From assembly GCF_019711615.1 (NCBI RefSeq), contig NZ_JAIGNS010000001.1:682001-746000 (forward strand): a stretch of 64,000 nt of DNA, read 5' to 3'. Under the pieces are notes generated by a model. The model saw nothing but the letters and a program-made list of their open reading frames with translations, was not told where the DNA came from and did no database searches. Both the position numbers and the translations under genes were made by a program. The DNA comes from Qipengyuania intermedia. GTDB lineage: Bacteria; Pseudomonadota; Alphaproteobacteria; Sphingomonadales; Sphingomonadaceae. How positions within the stretch are numbered: the stretch's first letter is position 1; each line of letters opens with the position of its first letter. Shown piece after piece: positions 17,057-25,638 of this stretch.

Positions 17057-18141
17057 TGAGCGACACCGGCATGCCAGAAATCGATTTCGACAAGGAAATG
17101 GTTGGCACCATCGAGGTGCCCGAACGCGACCAGCTCGACATGGACAAGCTGACTGCGTGGTTCGAAGCCAATGTCCAAGGCTTCGAGGGGCCGATTTCCT
17201 ATTCGAAGTTCAAGGGCGGTCAGTCGAACCCGACCTACCGGATCGATACGCCCTCTCGCTCTTACGTCCTGCGCCGCCAGCCTTTCGGCAAATTGTTGCC
17301 AAGCGCCCATGCCGTGGACCGCGAATACAAGGCCATGCACGCACTCGGCCCGACCGGTTTCCCGGTGCCGAAGACCTATGGCCTGTGCGAGGATCCCGAT
17401 GTGATCGGGTCCAAATTCTTCGTCATGGGCCTGGCCGACGGACGGAGCCTCTGGAACGGCGCACTGCCCGGTGTCGATCCTGCCGACAGGCGCGCAATCT
17501 ACAACGCCATGATCGATACGATGGCGGAACTCCACCTGCGCAAGCCCGACGAAATCGGCCTCGGCGATTACGGCAAGCCGACCGATTATTGCGCGCGCCA
17601 GATCGCCCGCTGGTCGAAGCAGTACAAATTGTCAGAAACCGAACACATGCCCAAGATGGAGCGGCTGATCGAATGGCTGCCGCAGACCATCCCTCCGCAG
17701 CACGAGAGCAGCGTTGTCCACGGCGATTACCGGCTCGACAACCTCATTTTCGAGAAGGACGAGAACAAGGTCCTCGCCGTGCTCGACTGGGAGCTGTCGA
17801 CATTGGGCGATCCAATCGCGGACTTCAGCTATCTCATGCTCAACTGGCATAACCCCGCAGACGGGCGCGCAGGGGTCCTGGGCCTCGACCTCGAGGAACT
17901 CGGCATCCCCACGCAGCAGGAAGCTGTGGACCGTTATGTCGCGCGGACCGGATATCCCGTCCCGCCGATGGACTGGTACTTCGCCTACAACCTGTTCCGC
18001 CTCGCCGGCATCATGCAAGGAATAAAGAAGCGTGTCATCGACGGCACCGCATCCAGCGCCCATGCCAAGGCGATGAGCGAGCGGGTCGGGCCCCTGGTCG
18101 ATCGTGCCTATGACTTCGCCGTGGCCGCGGGGATGGACTAG
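17056..18141 (+). CDS. APH-family phosphotransferase, ACAD10/LvaA-like
   Basis: A 361-residue aminoglycoside phosphotransferase-fold kinase. The catalytic loop is VVHGDYRLDNLIF and the metal-binding DWE follows in AVLDWELSTLGDP. Family members beside acyl-CoA dehydrogenases phosphorylate the 4-hydroxyl of hydroxyacyl-CoAs, as shown for Pseudomonas LvaA and mammalian ACAD10/11. The start overlaps the alcohol dehydrogenase stop by one base. It is the last gene of the operon; antibiotic resistance is not implied. Confidence 0.9.
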   Translation: MSDTGMPEIDFDKEMVGTIEVPERDQLDMDKLTAWFEANVQGFEGPISYSKFKGGQSNPTYRIDTPSRSYVLRRQPFGKLLPSAHAVDREYKAMHALGPTGFPVPKTYGLCEDPDVIGSKFFVMGLADGRSLWNGALPGVDPADRRAIYNAMIDTMAELHLRKPDEIGLGDYGKPTDYCARQIARWSKQYKLSETEHMPKMERLIEWLPQTIPPQHESSVVHGDYRLDNLIFEKDENKVLAVLDWELSTLGDPIADFSYLMLNWHNPADGRAGVLGLDLEELGIPTQQEAVDRYVARTGYPVPPMDWYFAYNLFRLAGIMQGIKKRVIDGTASSAHAKAMSERVGPLVDRAYDFAVAAGMD

Positions 18142-18189
18142 CGCGGGAACGCTGCTAACGACCTCTCCGAAATCTATACGGAGACCAGC

Positions 18190-19014
18190 ATGAGCGCCGA
18201 CCTCGAAAGCCGCATCGAAGCCGCGTGGGAAGACCGCGCCAATGTCACCCCGCAGAGCGCCGAGGTGCGCGAAGCGGTGGAGGCGGGTCTCGCGCTGCTG
18301 GACAGCGGAGAAGGCCGCGTGGCCGAACCCGACGGGAAAGGTGGCTGGACGGTCAACCAGTGGCTGAAAAAAGCCGTCCTCCTGTCCTTCCGCCTCAACG
18401 ACAACGTCGTCATGGAAGGCGGCAGCGCAGGCCATCCGGCATTCGACAAGGTACCGAGCAAGTTCGCCGGATGGGACGAAGCCCGTTTCCGCGAAGCCGG
18501 TTTCCGCGTGGTACCGGGCGCCATCGCCCGTGAAGGCTCCTACATTGCGCCAGGCTGCGTCCTGATGCCGAGCTTCGTCAATATCGGCGCCTATGTCGGC
18601 AAGGGCACCATGGTCGACACCTGGGCCAGCATCGGCAGCTGCGCGCAGATCGGCGAGAACTGCCATATCTCGGCAGGCGCAGGCATCGGAGGCGTGCTCG
18701 AGCCCATGCAGGCAAACCCGACGATCATCGGCGACAATTGTTTTATCGGCGCACGCAGCGAAATCGTCGAGGGCGTGATCGTGGGCGAAGGCAGCGTCGT
18801 CGCCATGGGGGTTTTCATCACCCAGTCCACCAAGATCGTCTACCGCGACACGGGCGAGGTCATCCGCGGCCACATCCCGCCCTACTCTGTCGTCGTGCCC
18901 GGTTCGCTGCCGGGCAAGGACGGCGGCCCGGGCCTCGCCTGTGCGGTTATCGTCAAGACCGTCGACGCGCAGACCCGCGAGAAAACCGGGATCAACGACC
19001 TCCTGCGCGACTGA
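18190..19014 (+). CDS. dapD: Tetrahydrodipicolinate N-succinyltransferase
   Basis: A 274-residue left-handed beta-helix acyltransferase that transfers succinyl from succinyl-CoA to tetrahydrodipicolinate in the lysine and meso-diaminopimelate pathway. Hexapeptide repeats run from about residue 105 ([20 protein letters not shown]) to 230, with [12 protein letters not shown] in the active-site region. ACGGAGACCAGC precedes the ATG. Length and repeat organisation are those of the family. Confidence 0.97.
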   Translation: MSADLESRIEAAWEDRANVTPQSAEVREAVEAGLALLDSGEGRVAEPDGKGGWTVNQWLKKAVLLSFRLNDNVVMEGGSAGHPAFDKVPSKFAGWDEARFREAGFRVVPGAIAREGSYIAPGCVLMPSFVNIGAYVGKGTMVDTWASIGSCAQIGENCHISAGAGIGGVLEPMQANPTIIGDNCFIGARSEIVEGVIVGEGSVVAMGVFITQSTKIVYRDTGEVIRGHIPPYSVVVPGSLPGKDGGPGLACAVIVKTVDAQTREKTGINDLLRD

Positions 19015-19021
19015 CCCGGGC

Positions 19022-19046
19022 GGAACATAAGCCTGCTTTGACCGTA
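19022..19046 (+). promoter_or_regulatory. EcfG-type general stress promoter candidate
   Basis: GGAAC at 19022-19026 is followed after 16 bases by CGTA at 19043-19046. The alphaproteobacterial EcfG consensus is GGAAC-N16/17-CGTT, so this differs at one position. It lies 45 bp upstream of the GTG start of the stress-type small-gene cluster. Assigned by eye. Confidence 0.55.
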
Positions 19047-19090
19047 GAAAGCCCTGAAACGCGGGATCGCGCAAAACAGGGAGTATTCGC

Positions 19091-19390
19091 GTGCACAAAG
19101 AAGGTGACGAAATTCATATCGACGAGCAGGAAGCTAGCGGCGGCTCGAAAGAAGGCGTCGTACGCTGGGTCCTTGCCGGCGGACTGATACTTGCAGTCCT
19201 GCTCATGTCGATCGTCTGGATCATTCCGGCGATGACGCAGGGCGATGTCGAGGAAGAAGCGACCGTCAGCGGCGAGATTTCGTCGATGGAAGGTGGCGAC
19301 AGCACCGACAGCATCGTCGGCATCGACGGGGAACCTGACGACGGCGGCGAAGTTACCCAAGAGGACGGGATCGAAGTTATTGAAAACTAA
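19091..19390 (+). CDS. Hypothetical small single-pass membrane protein
   Basis: A 99-residue acidic protein with one strong membrane helix at about residues 26-48 and a negatively charged C-terminal domain rich in Glu, Asp and Gly. It starts at a GTG with AGGGAG upstream. It opens a run of four small plus-strand genes, three of which belong to families often found with stress genes, and has an EcfG-like promoter. I do not recognise it. Confidence 0.75.
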   Translation: MHKEGDEIHIDEQEASGGSKEGVVRWVLAGGLILAVLLMSIVWIIPAMTQGDVEEEATVSGEISSMEGGDSTDSIVGIDGEPDDGGEVTQEDGIEVIEN

Positions 19391-19407
19391 GAGACCGAGG
19401 TGACCTC

Positions 19408-19635
19408 ATGAGCAATTCGAACAGTTTCCAGACCGATCAGTACGTCAAGTGGGATTGGGGCAACGGCACAGCAAAGGGCCAGATCAAGGACCGGTTCGAA
19501 CGTGAGGTCACCCGCACCCTCCAGGGCAGTGAAGTCACCCGTGACGGCAGCGAGGACAATCCCGCTTACCTGATCAAGCAAGAAGACGGCGACGAAGTCC
19601 TGAAGCTCGGTTCAGAGCTCGAAGCGCAGGACTGA
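19408..19635 (+). CDS. DUF2945 / hypervirulence-associated TUDOR-like protein
   Basis: A 75-residue protein matching the DUF2945 family (HVA1, TUDOR-like fold): VKWDWGNGTAKGQI at the N-terminus, then ITREV-type strands and NPAYLIKQEDGDEVLKLGSEL at the end. AGACCGAGGTGACCTC precedes the ATG. Function is unknown across bacteria; members are often osmotic or general stress induced. It is closely followed by DUF3008 and DUF3140 genes. Confidence 0.85.
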   Translation: MSNSNSFQTDQYVKWDWGNGTAKGQIKDRFEREVTRTLQGSEVTRDGSEDNPAYLIKQEDGDEVLKLGSELEAQD

Positions 19636-19639
19636 CACC

Positions 19640-19831
19640 ATGCCGAAAGCGAAATCCAAGGCGCAGCAGCAAGCTGCGGGCGCCGCCCTTGCGGCCAAGC
19701 GCGGCGAGACCGATAAGTCCGACCTCCAGGGTGCTTCTGTTGGGATGTACGAGAGTATGTCCGAGAGCGAGCTGGAGGAAATGGCATCTACCGATCGTTC
19801 TGACTTGCCGGAAACCGTGGACGACGATTGA
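19640..19831 (+). CDS. DUF3008 family small protein
   Basis: A 63-residue protein fitting DUF3008: KSKAQQQAAGAALAAKRGE at the N-terminus and MYESMSESELEEMASTDRSD at the C-terminus, acidic at the end. Begins 4 nt after the preceding gene and its stop overlaps the next start (TGATG), so translation is coupled. Family function is unknown. The context is a probable stress cassette. Confidence 0.85.
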   Translation: MPKAKSKAQQQAAGAALAAKRGETDKSDLQGASVGMYESMSESELEEMASTDRSDLPETVDDD

Positions 19832-20160
19832 TGGATCAGGACAAGAAAGACCAAGTCTACGACGAGTTCTACGACTGCGTGAACATGCAGCCGAAGGAAC
19901 TGCAAGAATGGCTCGACACCGAAGAGTCCAAATCGGTTGGCGACAGCGACAGCGGTGAGAGCACTGGCCACAAGTCCGGTCGCCGGATCGTAGAGATCAA
20001 GCGCACCAAGAAGGACGAGCTAACCAGCGACCAGTATGATCACATGAATAAGGTGATCGGCTATATCCACCGCCACCTGGCCCAGAAACCGTCCGGCGAT
20101 ATCGAGAACAGCGACTGGCGCTATTCACTCAAGAACTGGGGTCACGACCCCTGTAAATAG
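19831..20160 (+). CDS. DUF3140 family protein
   Basis: A 109-residue basic-acidic soluble protein of the DUF3140 family, with NMQPKELQEWLDTEESKSVG followed by SGRRIVEI and HMNKVIGYIHRHLAQ, ending SDWRYSLKNWGHDP. The ATG overlaps the DUF3008 stop. A TTG one codon earlier is possible but not needed. A DNA-binding role is sometimes proposed for the family; nothing in the sequence proves it. Confidence 0.85.
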   Translation: MDQDKKDQVYDEFYDCVNMQPKELQEWLDTEESKSVGDSDSGESTGHKSGRRIVEIKRTKKDELTSDQYDHMNKVIGYIHRHLAQKPSGDIENSDWRYSLKNWGHDPCK

Positions 20161-20163
20161 GGA

Positions 20164-21438
20164 TCAATCTTCCGCCGCGCGCGGGGCACCAACCGCATAC
20201 TCGATAGGCGCCGCGCCCGAGCGGCTTGCCGCGTATGTTTCCGCCCGGCGCATCACCCGCATCATGTTCCTGTTAGAGATCTTCTCGAGATCATTCTGCG
20301 AATATCCGCGGCGCGCCAGTTCGGCGAAGAGCGCGGGATAGCCGGTTACATCTTCCATCCCGACCGGGCCGGTGGGCATGCCGTCATAGTCGCCGCCAAT
20401 GCCGATATGGTCGATCCCCGCGACATCCCTCACGTGGTCGATATGGTCGGCCATGTCCGAAATAGTCGACACGGGCTGCCGGTTGTTCGCCTCCCACCGC
20501 GCAAGCTCGGCGGCGACGGTGTCAGGCAAGCCGGGGTAAAGCGCTTTGAGCCGCGCCTCTTCCGCCGCCTTGTTCGCGGCGTACTGGCGCAGGTCTTCGG
20601 TGATGAACCATGGCAGGGCGACGACCATGACGATCCCGCCGTTTTGCGGCAGGCGCGCGAGGACGCTGTCGGGAACGTTGCGCAGGTGACCGGTCACCGC
20701 GCGCGCACCAGAATGGCTGAAGATGACCGGAGCCCCTGCCACGTCGAGCGCATCGTGCATGGCCTCTTCGCTTACGTGGCTGAGATCGACGAGCATGCCG
20801 ATCCGGTTCATTTCGCGCACAACATCCATCCCGAATTCATTCAGCCCGCCATGACGCGGGGCATCGGTGGCGCTGTCCGCCCAGTCCAGCGTACGACCGT
20901 GCGTCAGCGTCATGTAGCGCGCGCCCATCGCATACATCTGGCGCAGCACGGCCAGGCTGTTGCCGATGGAATGGCCGCCTTCCATGCCCAAGAGCGAGGC
21001 GATCTTGCCCTCGGCCATGGCGGCTTCGACATCGTCCGTCGTCAGTGCGAGCGCCATGGCATCGGAGTTTGCCGCGATCAGGCGCTTGGTCACATCGATC
21101 TGTTCGATCGTTGCCTGCACCGCTTCCGGTTCGGGCAAGGACGCGCTGACGTAGACCGACCACCACTGCGCGCCGACCTTCCCGCGGCGCAGGCGCACGA
21201 GGTCACTGTGCATAGCAGCGCGCCCACCCGTAGCCGTGTCCAGCGTGTCGGTGAAATCGAAATCGTTGATCTGGTTGCCGAAGCGCCCCCTCAACTGGAT
21301 TGGCACATCGTTATGGCCGTCCCAGACGGGCGCCGCCTCCAGAGCGGCCGCAGCGACCGTATCAGCCTCGTCCTGCGCGATGGCCAGGCTTGGCGCGAGG
21401 GCCGTTGTGAGCAGGAAAGCGGCGGCAATACGGATCAT
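20164..21438 (-). CDS. Exported membrane-dipeptidase family peptidase (M19)
   Basis: A 424-residue peptidase with an N-terminal signal peptide (MIRIAAAFLLTTALAPSLAIA). The zinc ligands of M19 dipeptidases are seen in WDGHNDVP, the bridging Glu in GMEGGHSIGN, and VDLSHVSEEAM and FSHSGARAV further on. It ends near GGDYDG and a C-terminal SNRNMMRVMRR. It probably hydrolyses dipeptides in the periplasm. It converges on the DUF3140 gene with almost no gap. Confidence 0.93.
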   Translation of the reverse strand: MIRIAAAFLLTTALAPSLAIAQDEADTVAAAALEAAPVWDGHNDVPIQLRGRFGNQINDFDFTDTLDTATGGRAAMHSDLVRLRRGKVGAQWWSVYVSASLPEPEAVQATIEQIDVTKRLIAANSDAMALALTTDDVEAAMAEGKIASLLGMEGGHSIGNSLAVLRQMYAMGARYMTLTHGRTLDWADSATDAPRHGGLNEFGMDVVREMNRIGMLVDLSHVSEEAMHDALDVAGAPVIFSHSGARAVTGHLRNVPDSVLARLPQNGGIVMVVALPWFITEDLRQYAANKAAEEARLKALYPGLPDTVAAELARWEANNRQPVSTISDMADHIDHVRDVAGIDHIGIGGDYDGMPTGPVGMEDVTGYPALFAELARRGYSQNDLEKISNRNMMRVMRRAETYAASRSGAAPIEYAVGAPRAAED

Positions 21439-21516
21439 ACGACATTTCTCCCCGGAACAATGAGCGCGTAGGGTGGCTCTTGTAACGATACGAAGTGTGA
21501 TTGAAAGGACCTAGGG

Positions 21517-21807
21517 ATGACTGTGACGGCACGTTGGAATGGCGAGGAGATCGCGCGCAGCGACGATACTCTGGTCGTCGAGGGCAATCACTATTTCCCG
21601 CCCGCCTCGGTCGCGCGGAGCGCACTTGTGCCGAGCGACAAGACCACCGTGTGCTCTTGGAAGGGCGTGGCGCAGTACCACTCGGTAAATGCCGGCGGCG
21701 ACATCAACACCGATGCTGCCTGGTATTATCCGCACCCAAAGGACGCAGCTGCCGAAATCAAGGACCACATTGCCTTCGGAAACGGCATCGAGGTGACGGA
21801 GGAGTGA
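21517..21807 (+). CDS. DUF427 domain protein
   Basis: A 96-residue protein of the DUF427 family: RWNGEEIARSDDTLVVEGNH, YFPPASV, CSWKGVAQYHSV and AAWYYPHPK, the conserved beta-tent fold core. AAAGGACCTAGGG precedes the ATG. The family is widespread with no firm function. It overlaps the next gene by 4 nt (GTGA), so both are cotranslated. Confidence 0.9.
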   Translation: MTVTARWNGEEIARSDDTLVVEGNHYFPPASVARSALVPSDKTTVCSWKGVAQYHSVNAGGDINTDAAWYYPHPKDAAAEIKDHIAFGNGIEVTEE

Positions 21808-22205
21808 TACGCGCGGCGCTGCGCTGGATCCTCGCCGCCTTCTACGCCCTCGCCGGATGGGCGCACCTCACCGATCCGGCTCCGTTCCTGTCGATAATGC
21901 CGCATGCCGTTCCTGCAGCCGAAGCGGTGGTGTTCTGGACGGGCATAGCTGAAATCCTCGGCGCGATTGCTCTCGTGCAACCGTGGTCGGAAAAGCTGAG
22001 ACGGTGGGGAGGGATAGGACTGGCGCTCTACGCCCTGTGCGTCTTTCCAGCGAACATCAATCACTTCGTGATGGATATGGCGCGCGAAGACAGCGGCCTG
22101 GGGCTTGCCTACCACCTGCCCCGCATGGTGGCACAGCCGATCTTGATCTGGCTGGCCTTGTGGGTCGGCGGCGTCACGGACTGGCCACGACGCCGCCCGA
22201 CCTGA
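21804..22205 (+). CDS. DoxX-like small membrane protein
   Basis: A 133-residue integral membrane protein with about four helices, starting with the GTG that overlaps the DUF427 stop. Segments WILAAFYALAGWAHL, VVFWTGIAEILGAIALVQPW and ILIWLALWVG resemble the DoxX/DoxX-like family. Members are often small redox-associated or poorly characterised membrane proteins. No catalytic residues can be named. Confidence 0.78.
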   Translation: MIRAALRWILAAFYALAGWAHLTDPAPFLSIMPHAVPAAEAVVFWTGIAEILGAIALVQPWSEKLRRWGGIGLALYALCVFPANINHFVMDMAREDSGLGLAYHLPRMVAQPILIWLALWVGGVTDWPRRRPT

Positions 22206-22208
22206 TGA

Positions 22209-22460
22209 TCAGCTCATGTGCTTGGAAACGGCACCGGTCATCTTGAACATCGAGATCTGTTCCTTGCCGATGACGGCTCCGAGCTTGTCGTCGGGATTGA
22301 TCATGCGGCGATCCTTCGAATCCTGCAGGTCGTTCGCCTTGATGTGATCCCACACCTTGGACGTGACCTGAGCGCGGGTCATCGGACCCTTGCCGACCAC
22401 ATTCTCAAGCTCGGGCGAGAGGTTCACCGGCTTCTGCAGTGCGTTGTTCTTGCCAGCCAT
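22209..22460 (-). CDS. SWIB/MDM2 domain protein
   Basis: An 83-residue single SWIB domain: LSPELENVVGKGPMTRAQV, VWDHIKANDLQD, RRMINPDDKLGAV and ISMFKMTGAVSKHM. Bacterial stand-alone SWIB proteins are small DNA-associated or chlamydial-type factors whose role outside chlamydiae is unclear. AGGAACC precedes the ATG. It converges with the DoxX-like gene and is followed upstream by a PEBP gene in the same orientation. Confidence 0.9.
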   Translation of the reverse strand: MAGKNNALQKPVNLSPELENVVGKGPMTRAQVTSKVWDHIKANDLQDSKDRRMINPDDKLGAVIGKEQISMFKMTGAVSKHMS

Positions 22461-22495
22461 TTCAGGTTCCTTTCAGTTGGCTTTTCTTGGTATTA

Positions 22496-23077
22496 TCAGA
22501 TGTCGAATTCATCTTCGGCATCCCATTCTTCGACCTCATGACCCTCGAAACGGGCCGTGAGGATCGCGACCGCAGTGACGTGGTTCGCCATGGTCTTGAT
22601 CAGGTCATCATGCGTTGCGCCCGGCATCAGCGTGAGCGGGAGGTCAAGCGCGAAAAGCTGGAAGGCGTAGCGGTGCTGGACGCCCAGCGGCGGGTCCGGC
22701 AGCAGCCATTCCGAATTGCCCTTCGCGTTCTTGCCGGTGCGCGGCGGCACCTCGCCTTCGAACAGGGCGCCCTTCTGCGCCTTGAGCCCCCAGACGAGCC
22801 AGTGGACGTCGCCGCGTTCGATATCCTCGACGACGAGCACCAGTTCCTGCGAGCCCGGAGGCGGCGCGCTCCATTCCAGCGGCGGGGCCACGGCATCGTC
22901 CTCGCAAGCCGTGAAGCTCGGGTCGAGTTCGCCGCCATTCTTGAATGCCGGGCTGGTCAGGGAGAAGCCTGAGCGGGAGAGCGCCTTTTCATCGGCGACC
23001 CTTGCCGCCGTCAGTTCGGCTTTGACTTCACCCTCTCCGACCGCTGTCTGGATCCAGCCTGGAACCACCGTACTCAC
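22496..23077 (-). CDS. YbhB/YbcL family phosphatidylethanolamine-binding-like protein
   Basis: A 193-residue protein of the Raf-kinase-inhibitor-like (PEBP) family. The ligand pocket motif appears as ACEDDAVAPPLEW, followed by VEDIERGDVHWLVWGL and the C-terminal helix DDLIKTMANHVTAVAILTARF. No signal peptide, so probably cytoplasmic. Function in bacteria is unknown. About 36 nt separate it from the SWIB gene downstream on the same strand; the two may be cotranscribed. Confidence 0.9.
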   Translation of the reverse strand: MSTVVPGWIQTAVGEGEVKAELTAARVADEKALSRSGFSLTSPAFKNGGELDPSFTACEDDAVAPPLEWSAPPPGSQELVLVVEDIERGDVHWLVWGLKAQKGALFEGEVPPRTGKNAKGNSEWLLPDPPLGVQHRYAFQLFALDLPLTLMPGATHDDLIKTMANHVTAVAILTARFEGHEVEEWDAEDEFDI

Positions 23078-23311
23078 AACTCAAACTCCGTAATCTCGGG
23101 CGCAATGCGCAAATCAATAGCCGAGACTAGGCACAGCGCCGGAGGAAAGGCCACCACGACAGGGTGAATTTGCACTGTTTTGAGGCGAAAACGGCCCTGT
23201 TTTCCACCGAAAGACGATAACTGGCGCCGCGCCCTTGCTCACAGGGGGTTAATTGCGCATTCAATACGCAAGCTTTCGGCAATGCACGCCGACGTTCTGG
23301 AGGGAAATTCT

Positions 23312-24715
23312 ATGCCGATGGGTCGCACCATTCTGACCGCCACTCTTGCCTTCTCGCTCGCAGCCTGCGGCGGTGGCGGCGACAATGGTTCATCCAGCCC
23401 CATCGGCGGTGGCGGCAGCGGCGGTGGAGGCAGCGCGACCTGCTCGCTATCGGCCCGCCAGGATTGGGCCCGCGATGTGCTCAACGAATGGTACCTCTTC
23501 CCCGAACTGTTGAACCTCAGCGTGAACAAGTCGCAATATTCCGATGTTCAAAGCTACATCGACGCGCTGGTCGCGCAGGCGGCGGCGCAGAACAAGGACC
23601 GGGGGTTCACCTATCTCACCTCCATCCAAGAGGAAAACGAAGCGCTGCAGGGTTCGCGCGCCGGCCTGGGCATCCGCCTTACCACCGATGGCGTGAGCAG
23701 GCTCTTCGCGGCCGAAGTTTATGAAACAGGTCCTGCCTTTGGCGCAGGCTTCGACCGCGGCACCGAAATCCTATCGATCAACGGCCGGTCCGTAGAAGCC
23801 CTGTTCCAGAGCGGCGGTACCAACGCAGTACTCGATGCCCTCGGCCCGAGCGAACCGGGGGTCAGGCGCGACTTCTCTATTCGCGGCACCGACGGCGTGA
23901 CCCGCAATGTCAGCGTGACGAAGGCCGACTACACGCTCGACCCGATTTCCGACCGTTATGGCGTCGTCATCCTCAACGACGGCACGGACAATGTCGGCTA
24001 CATCAACCTGCGCACCTTTTTCTCCCAAGATGCGGACCCGCAATTGCGCGCCGCATTCCAGCAGTTGAAGGCCCAGGGCATCAACAAGATCATCCTGGAC
24101 CTGCGCTACAATGGTGGCGGCCTGGTGGATGTCGCCAACACGCTGGGTGACCTGATGGCCGAAGGGATCGAAGGCCAGGTCTTTTCCAAAACCGTCTTGC
24201 GTCCCTCCAAGAGCGCAGAGAATTCGACCGAGCTGTTCCAGAATATTCCCGAGCAGATCGCGGTGACCAAGCTGGCGGTGATCGGCACGCGCAGCACGGC
24301 GTCTGCCAGCGAACTGGTGACCAATTCCTTCATTCCCTATCTGGGCGAAAACCTCGCGCTGGTCGGCTCCAATACCTTCGGCAAGCCTGTCGGCCAGTTC
24401 GCTTTCGACCGGTCGGCCTGCGACGACCGACTGCGGGCCGTGACATTCAAGACGGTGAACGCCAACGACCAGGGCGAGTACTTCGATGGCCTCGCCAGCG
24501 TCGTCCGCAAGACCTGTGCAGCATCGGACAATATCTTCCAGCCGCTGGGTGATCCTGCAGAAGCGTCTATCAGCGCCGCGCTGGATTTCATGGCGGGACG
24601 GTCTTGTACCTCGATCACCGGCGTGCAAAGCGCGCAGTCGAGCACTCCAAAACGCCGACTTCTCATGAAAGACCGCCCGAGCGAGTTCGAAAGAAACAAC
24701 CCCGGGGTCTATTGA
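23312..24715 (+). CDS. S41-family peptidase, lipoprotein
   Basis: A 467-residue C-terminal-processing-type protease. The start with GGAGGGAAATTCT upstream gives a lipobox (FSLAACGGGG), predicting membrane anchoring, followed by a Gly/Ser-rich linker. A PDZ-like region spans about 140-220 (LGIRLTTDGVSRLFAAEVYE), and the catalytic domain has LRYNGGG and the Ser nucleophile in TRSTASASELV, with Lys likely in GKPVGQ. Substrate unknown. Confidence 0.9.
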   Translation: MPMGRTILTATLAFSLAACGGGGDNGSSSPIGGGGSGGGGSATCSLSARQDWARDVLNEWYLFPELLNLSVNKSQYSDVQSYIDALVAQAAAQNKDRGFTYLTSIQEENEALQGSRAGLGIRLTTDGVSRLFAAEVYETGPAFGAGFDRGTEILSINGRSVEALFQSGGTNAVLDALGPSEPGVRRDFSIRGTDGVTRNVSVTKADYTLDPISDRYGVVILNDGTDNVGYINLRTFFSQDADPQLRAAFQQLKAQGINKIILDLRYNGGGLVDVANTLGDLMAEGIEGQVFSKTVLRPSKSAENSTELFQNIPEQIAVTKLAVIGTRSTASASELVTNSFIPYLGENLALVGSNTFGKPVGQFAFDRSACDDRLRAVTFKTVNANDQGEYFDGLASVVRKTCAASDNIFQPLGDPAEASISAALDFMAGRSCTSITGVQSAQSSTPKRRLLMKDRPSEFERNNPGVY

Positions 24716-24724
24716 TCGCGGGTC

Positions 24725-25177
24725 CTAGCCCAGGGCTGTAGCGAGCGTCGCCGCGCCGAGCAGTACAGACAAAGGAACGCGCAGCTGCATCCACCAGCGC
24801 GGTGCGAGTGCGCTAAGCCTTGCATCCACGCCCAAGCTTACCAGCAGGGCCGCGCCCAGCATGACGAGCGAAGGCTCGAGCGGACCTGCGTCCAAAGCCA
24901 GCGGTATCAGGCACGCGAGCGCTATCAGGCTCGGCGTTACGGCTGCGATCCAGAGCCAGCCGAGCGCGTTTCGCCGCTCTGCAGCCGGTGCACCGGCCGC
25001 GATGCCCCACCACATGCCGCCGAGAAAACTCAGGATCAGGCCTGCATAAATCGCTGCAACCCGCTGCGCCGGTGCGGACCAGTCGGGCGGCCCGAGCCAG
25101 ACGACGGCAGCGCAGGCGAACTGAGGCAGCAAGCCCGCCAGACCGAGCCATCTTGGCATATTCGGGATGTCACGCAT
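24725..25177 (-). CDS. DUF3429 membrane protein
   Basis: A 150-residue protein with about five short hydrophobic segments: LGLAGLLPQFACAAVVWLG, IYAGLILSFLGGMWWGIA, ALGWLWIAAVTPSLIALACL and two near the C-terminus. It fits the DUF3429 family (GLILSFLGGMWWG is characteristic). No function is known. It lies between the S41 lipoprotein gene (convergent) and a small lipoprotein gene. Confidence 0.85.
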   Translation of the reverse strand: MRDIPNMPRWLGLAGLLPQFACAAVVWLGPPDWSAPAQRVAAIYAGLILSFLGGMWWGIAAGAPAAERRNALGWLWIAAVTPSLIALACLIPLALDAGPLEPSLVMLGAALLVSLGVDARLSALAPRWWMQLRVPLSVLLGAATLATALG

Positions 25178-25218
25178 GCGAACTGGACCTCGGACGAATG
25201 GTTGGTGCCTGCAACGGC

Positions 25219-25638
25219 CTAAGGGGTTTCAGGGCCGGTGAAGGGTTGCCTGTCAGTATGTCCGCAACCGTTCAATTGTTCCTGACCCCAGGTAACCGTC
25301 ACGGTGTACGGATAGGTCCGGTCGCTCATGCCGTCAGAGCAATCGCCCGGCGTCACCATCGCATCGAAGCTGGCTCCGTCCAATTGGCCGGAGAAGCTCA
25401 GACCGTTGAGCCCGGCGAAGCGATCTACCGCAAAGCTCGTGCCGTCGAGATTTTCGGGACTTTTGAAGAGCGCAATGTTGCCGCCGATCTCGACGTTCCA
25501 GAACGGTTCGGTACCGGAGAGGGTCACGATTTCATCGTCGTCGATACCTGTGAATTTATCTGCACTCTCGGCTTCACCCTGCCCTTTGCTGCAGCCTGCC
25601 AGCAAAGCCAGCGGCAGGAAGATGATGGTCGGTCTCAT
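25219..25638 (-). CDS. Small lipoprotein, COG3650-like
   Basis: A 139-residue protein with a lipoprotein signal (ALLAGCSKG, Cys16), then an acidic spacer and a domain beginning LSGTEPFWNVEIGGN with a conserved pair of Cys residues (GDCSDGM and NGCGHTD) near the C-terminus. The TEPFWxxxI pattern matches COG3650-type predicted membrane-anchored proteins. It overlaps the downstream end of the hydrolase gene by 4 nt (ATGA). Confidence 0.8.
   Translation of the reverse strand: MRPTIIFLPLALLAGCSKGQGEAESADKFTGIDDDEIVTLSGTEPFWNVEIGGNIALFKSPENLDGTSFAVDRFAGLNGLSFSGQLDGASFDAMVTPGDCSDGMSDRTYPYTVTVTWGQEQLNGCGHTDRQPFTGPETP

Noticed and set aside
17632-19098. A 488-codon open frame opposite the APH kinase and dapD
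   Set aside because: Antisense to two clearly supported genes.
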